Positions 5,071-7,843 of a stretch of 7,843 nucleotides of DNA are shown here, piece after piece. Source of the stretch: Patescibacteria group bacterium UBA1441 (GTDB lineage: Bacteria; Patescibacteriota; Minisyncoccia; Minisyncoccales; UBA1441); NCBI GenBank assembly GCA_002329255.1, contig DCTL01000001.1, positions 4,499 to 12,341 of the forward strand, given 5' to 3'. Within the stretch, counting starts at the first letter, position 1, and every line of letters starts with the position of its first letter. The translations under genes and the position numbers were made by a program. The notes under the pieces are model-generated. The model had not been told where the DNA came from. It saw nothing but the letters and a program-made list of their open reading frames with translations, and did not search any database.

Positions 5071-7843
5071 ATGCCTGCTCAAAGCAAAAACAATGTCTCA
5101 GTTCTAATTTCGCTGGCTTCGCCGGAGACGATCTTGAAGTGGAGTCACGGTGAAGTGACTAAGCCAGAAACGATTAATTATCGGGCTGGAAAGCCTGAAA
5201 AAAGTGGCTTATTCTGTGAAAAGATTTTTGGTCCCACTAAAGATTATCAGTGTTACTGTGGCAAGTATAAGGGAATTCGATATAAAAACGTTGTCTGTGA
5301 TCGTTGTGGAGTTGACGTAACTAAGTCTTCTGTTCGTCGAGAACGGATGGGTCACATTGAATTAGCGACACCGGTCGCCCACACCTGGTTTTTACGTCGA
5401 GCTCCTTATCGCATGAGCACTGTTTTAGGTGTTTCAAATCGTAAATTAGAACGAGTGATTTACTTTGCCGCCTATCTGATTGTCAAAGTCGATCAGAAGA
5501 TTAAAGAAAAGATTACTCAAGAAATTGAGGCTGAGTTTAAAGAAAAGTCTAAAGAAGCCTCAGGGGCAGAGCTGGATCAGTTAAAGGAGGCTCGTCGGCG
5601 AGCCCATCAGCAATTATCGGGGATTGAGCCATTGCAAGTTATTTCTGAGAAAGAATATCGATCTTTGGCAATGAAGTTTGGGGCTTGTTTTGAAGCTCGG
5701 ACTGGATCAGAAGCTGTCCGACGGGCGATGGCCGAAATGGACTTAGTCCAAGAAATTAAGAAATTGAACGAGGAGCTGGAGGCAACAGGTAGCACCGGCC
5801 TGGCGATTAAGATCTCTGAACGAATGCGTCTTTTAAGAGAAATGAACGAAGGACAGATTCGACCAGAATGGATGTTCTTAACTGTTCTGCCGGTTTTGCC
5901 ACCGGGTCTCCGACCGATGGTTCAGTTGGATGGGGGGCGTTATGCCTCTTCCGACATCAATGATCTTTATCGGCGAGTTATTAATCGCAATAATAGGCTC
6001 AAACATCTCTTAGAAATAGACACACCGGAAATCATTATTCGAAACGAGAAACGAATGCTTCAGGAAGCAGTTGATGCTTTGATTGACAATAGCACTCGAT
6101 CGTCGGCTGGAGGTCGAAGAAAGTTACGTTCTTTGACTGATAATATTCAAGGAAAAATGGGTCGTTTTCGCCGTAATTTACTTGGAAAACGAGTTGATTA
6201 TTCCGGCCGATCAGTAATTGCTGTTGGTCCAGAGCTACAGCTAACTGAATGTGGCCTACCGAAGAAAATGGCCTTGGAGCTTTTTAAGCCGTTTGTTATT
6301 AAAAAATTATTAGATCAAGAGATTGCTTATAATATTCGCGGAGCTTCTCGGTTGATTGAAAAAGGTATTCCGGAAGTTTGGAGTATTTTAGAAGAAGTGG
6401 TTCGGGGCAAGGTTGTTTTATTGAATCGAGCTCCAACCTTACATCGTTTAGGTGTTCAAGGCTTCTATCCGACTCTGATCGAAGGCAATGCTATTAAAAT
6501 TCATCCTTTAGTTTGTTCTGCTTTTAACGCTGACTTTGATGGCGATCAAATGGCGGTTCATGTTCCTCTGTCGAAGCAGGCTCAGAAAGAAGCTCGAGAA
6601 ATTATGCTTTCTGGGCAGAATCTTCGTAAACCGGCGACCGGTTTACCAATCGTCTCACCAAGCCAGGATATTGTATTTGGAGTCTTCTACTTAACACAGA
6701 TGGAGGAAGGTGGGGACGAGAAAAAGATAAAATACTTTGGTAGCCCAAATGAGGCTATTCTAGCCTACCAACAGCAAAGAATAAAAATTGGGACTCCAGT
6801 GAGAGTGATGATGCAACTCAGCTCAGGCCAGGCAATGGAATTGCTCAAGACAACCGCGGGACGCATTATTTTCAACGAGGCTCTCCCTCAGAAGTATCCT
6901 TACTTTAATAAAAAAGTTGATTCGAAGATGCTTGGTCGAATCATTAATGATATCGTTGAAGGCTACAGCAATGAAGAGGCTCAAGAATGTCTCGACCAGA
7001 TTAAGAGCTTAGGTTACGAATATTCTACTTTAGCTGGGATTAGCTTGGGAATGGATGATTTTGTTGTTCCTCGAGAAAAAGAGAAAATATTAATTAGCAC
7101 TGATAAAAAGATCGAGGCTAATGCTGATAAGAGGCGCCAGGGTAAAATAACGGGTGGAGAGGAGCGTCGATCAAATATTGCTCAGTGGCAAGAGACTAAG
7201 AACAAGATTCAAGAGGTAATTAAAAGCGAAACGAACAAAGACAACCCGATTCTGTTAATGGTTGAATCGGGTTCTCGAGGCTCTTGGGCTCAGGCTGTCC
7301 AAATGTCAGGTATGAAAGGATTGGTTTCCAACCCTGCGGGTCGAATTATTGATTTACCGGTTCGGAATTCTTTTAAAGAGGGACTTAATATTTTGGAATA
7401 TTTTATTTCAACTCATGGTGCGCGAAAAGGAACAGCAGACAAAGCTCTTCGAACTTCAGTCGCCGGTTATTTAACTCGACGTTTAGTTGACGTGGCCCAT
7501 GAGGTAGTTATTCGAGAAGACGATTGTGGGGATAAGGAAGGATTAGAAGTTCGGCGGGCTGAGGCCGAGGCCTTGGGTCAGAATTTCGCCTTCAAATTAG
7601 TAGGTCGCTATACTCTTGAGGATGTAATTGACCCCAAGAGTAAAACCAAAATTGTCAAAAAAGGAGATATTATTAACTGGAGTCAGGCTCGTGAGATCGA
7701 CAGTTTGGAAATTCAGAAAGTTAAAATTCGCAGTCCACTGAGTTGTAAATCAGTCGGAGGCATTTGCCGTCGTTGTTATGGTTGGGATCTAGGACGTAAT
7801 GAATTGGTGAAAAAAGGCGAAGCCGTAGGTGTTGTGGCGGCTC
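5071..7843 (+). CDS. rpoC: DNA-directed RNA polymerase subunit beta' (3' end outside window)
   Basis: The first 924 codons of the beta' subunit are present, open without a stop to the window edge; bacterial RpoC is normally about 1200-1400 aa. The N-terminus carries SPETILKWSHGEV and KPETINYR. The first zinc site is Cys61, Cys63, Cys76 and Cys79. Next come PEWMFLTVLPVLPPG, the DLYRRVINRNNRLK helix and NLLGKRVDYSGRSVI. The active-site Mg2+ motif NADFDGDQ has Asp488, Asp490 and Asp492. The bridge-helix and trigger-loop region follows (STHGARKGTADKALRT, His782). The second zinc site is Cys819, Cys892, Cys899 and Cys902. The window ends inside GEAVGVVAA, normally followed by QSIGEPGTQLT. The ATG at 5071 is the start because an in-frame TGA lies at 5065-5067 and the N-terminus matches the family; no Shine-Dalgarno sequence is visible. 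The 11-base gap after rpoB indicates an operon. All key residues seen are intact. Confidence 0.99.
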   Translation, partial: MPAQSKNNVSVLISLASPETILKWSHGEVTKPETINYRAGKPEKSGLFCEKIFGPTKDYQCYCGKYKGIRYKNVVCDRCGVDVTKSSVRRERMGHIELATPVAHTWFLRRAPYRMSTVLGVSNRKLERVIYFAAYLIVKVDQKIKEKITQEIEAEFKEKSKEASGAELDQLKEARRRAHQQLSGIEPLQVISEKEYRSLAMKFGACFEARTGSEAVRRAMAEMDLVQEIKKLNEELEATGSTGLAIKISERMRLLREMNEGQIRPEWMFLTVLPVLPPGLRPMVQLDGGRYASSDINDLYRRVINRNNRLKHLLEIDTPEIIIRNEKRMLQEAVDALIDNSTRSSAGGRRKLRSLTDNIQGKMGRFRRNLLGKRVDYSGRSVIAVGPELQLTECGLPKKMALELFKPFVIKKLLDQEIAYNIRGASRLIEKGIPEVWSILEEVVRGKVVLLNRAPTLHRLGVQGFYPTLIEGNAIKIHPLVCSAFNADFDGDQMAVHVPLSKQAQKEAREIMLSGQNLRKPATGLPIVSPSQDIVFGVFYLTQMEEGGDEKKIKYFGSPNEAILAYQQQRIKIGTPVRVMMQLSSGQAMELLKTTAGRIIFNEALPQKYPYFNKKVDSKMLGRIINDIVEGYSNEEAQECLDQIKSLGYEYSTLAGISLGMDDFVVPREKEKILISTDKKIEANADKRRQGKITGGEERRSNIAQWQETKNKIQEVIKSETNKDNPILLMVESGSRGSWAQAVQMSGMKGLVSNPAGRIIDLPVRNSFKEGLNILEYFISTHGARKGTADKALRTSVAGYLTRRLVDVAHEVVIREDDCGDKEGLEVRRAEAEALGQNFAFKLVGRYTLEDVIDPKSKTKIVKKGDIINWSQAREIDSLEIQKVKIRSPLSCKSVGGICRRCYGWDLGRNELVKKGEAVGVVAA

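Noticed and set aside
5607..5795. 62-codon - strand ORF inside rpoC
   Set aside because: It is antisense to the charged helical segment of RpoC, with no motif or ribosome binding site.
1910..7843. Intein, intron or frameshift in rpoB or rpoC
   Set aside because: Both frames are continuous, all conserved blocks appear in order at normal spacing, and no splicing-junction motifs are present.
1..7843. TGA recoded as glycine or tryptophan, as in some CPR bacteria or mollicutes
   Set aside because: No in-frame TGA occurs in the conserved genes; tryptophan is TGG, glycine is GGN, and TGA ends ligA at the expected place.

Overview
The window carries the 3' part of one gene cluster and most of the RNA polymerase core operon, all on the + strand and tightly packed. 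In order it holds: the C-terminal third of an NAD+-dependent DNA ligase (ligA); a complete SEDS-family cell-wall glycosyltransferase that looks more like RodA than FtsW; a 160-base intergenic region with a promoter, a six-codon ORF behind a perfect Shine-Dalgarno sequence, and a weak terminator-like hairpin; a complete rpoB (1049 codons); and the first 924 codons of rpoC, which runs off the right edge. No RNA genes, mobile elements, CRISPR arrays or long repeats were seen.

The genes are clearly bacterial. RpoB is short (1049 aa, against about 1342 in E. coli and 1190 in Bacillus) and lacks the large lineage-specific insertions. Gene spacing is minimal: a 4-base overlap between ligA and rodA, 1 base from the rodA stop to the next promoter, and 11 bases between rpoB and rpoC. 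The usual rplJ-rplL genes are not upstream of rpoB. Together with moderately AT-rich codon use, this fits a streamlined genome such as a Candidate Phyla Radiation (Patescibacteria) bacterium. That placement is inference; no phylogenetic calculation was possible. The standard bacterial code applies: TGA ends ligA and tryptophan is TGG throughout, so this is not one of the CPR lineages that read TGA as glycine.

Functionally there are two units. The ligA-rodA pair is translationally coupled through an ATGA overlap and joins DNA-nick sealing with sidewall peptidoglycan polymerisation; this looks like co-transcription rather than a shared pathway. The rpoB-rpoC pair encodes the beta and beta' subunits, whose catalytic residues (RpoB Lys825 and Lys833; RpoC Asp488/490/492) and both RpoC zinc sites are intact.

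I found no new multigene system. The points worth a second look are the compact rpoB leader (promoter, mini-ORF and hairpin), substitutions at normally near-invariant motif positions in the RodA-like protein, natural variation in the rifampicin pocket of RpoB, and the absence of usable Shine-Dalgarno sequences at the three large-gene starts.
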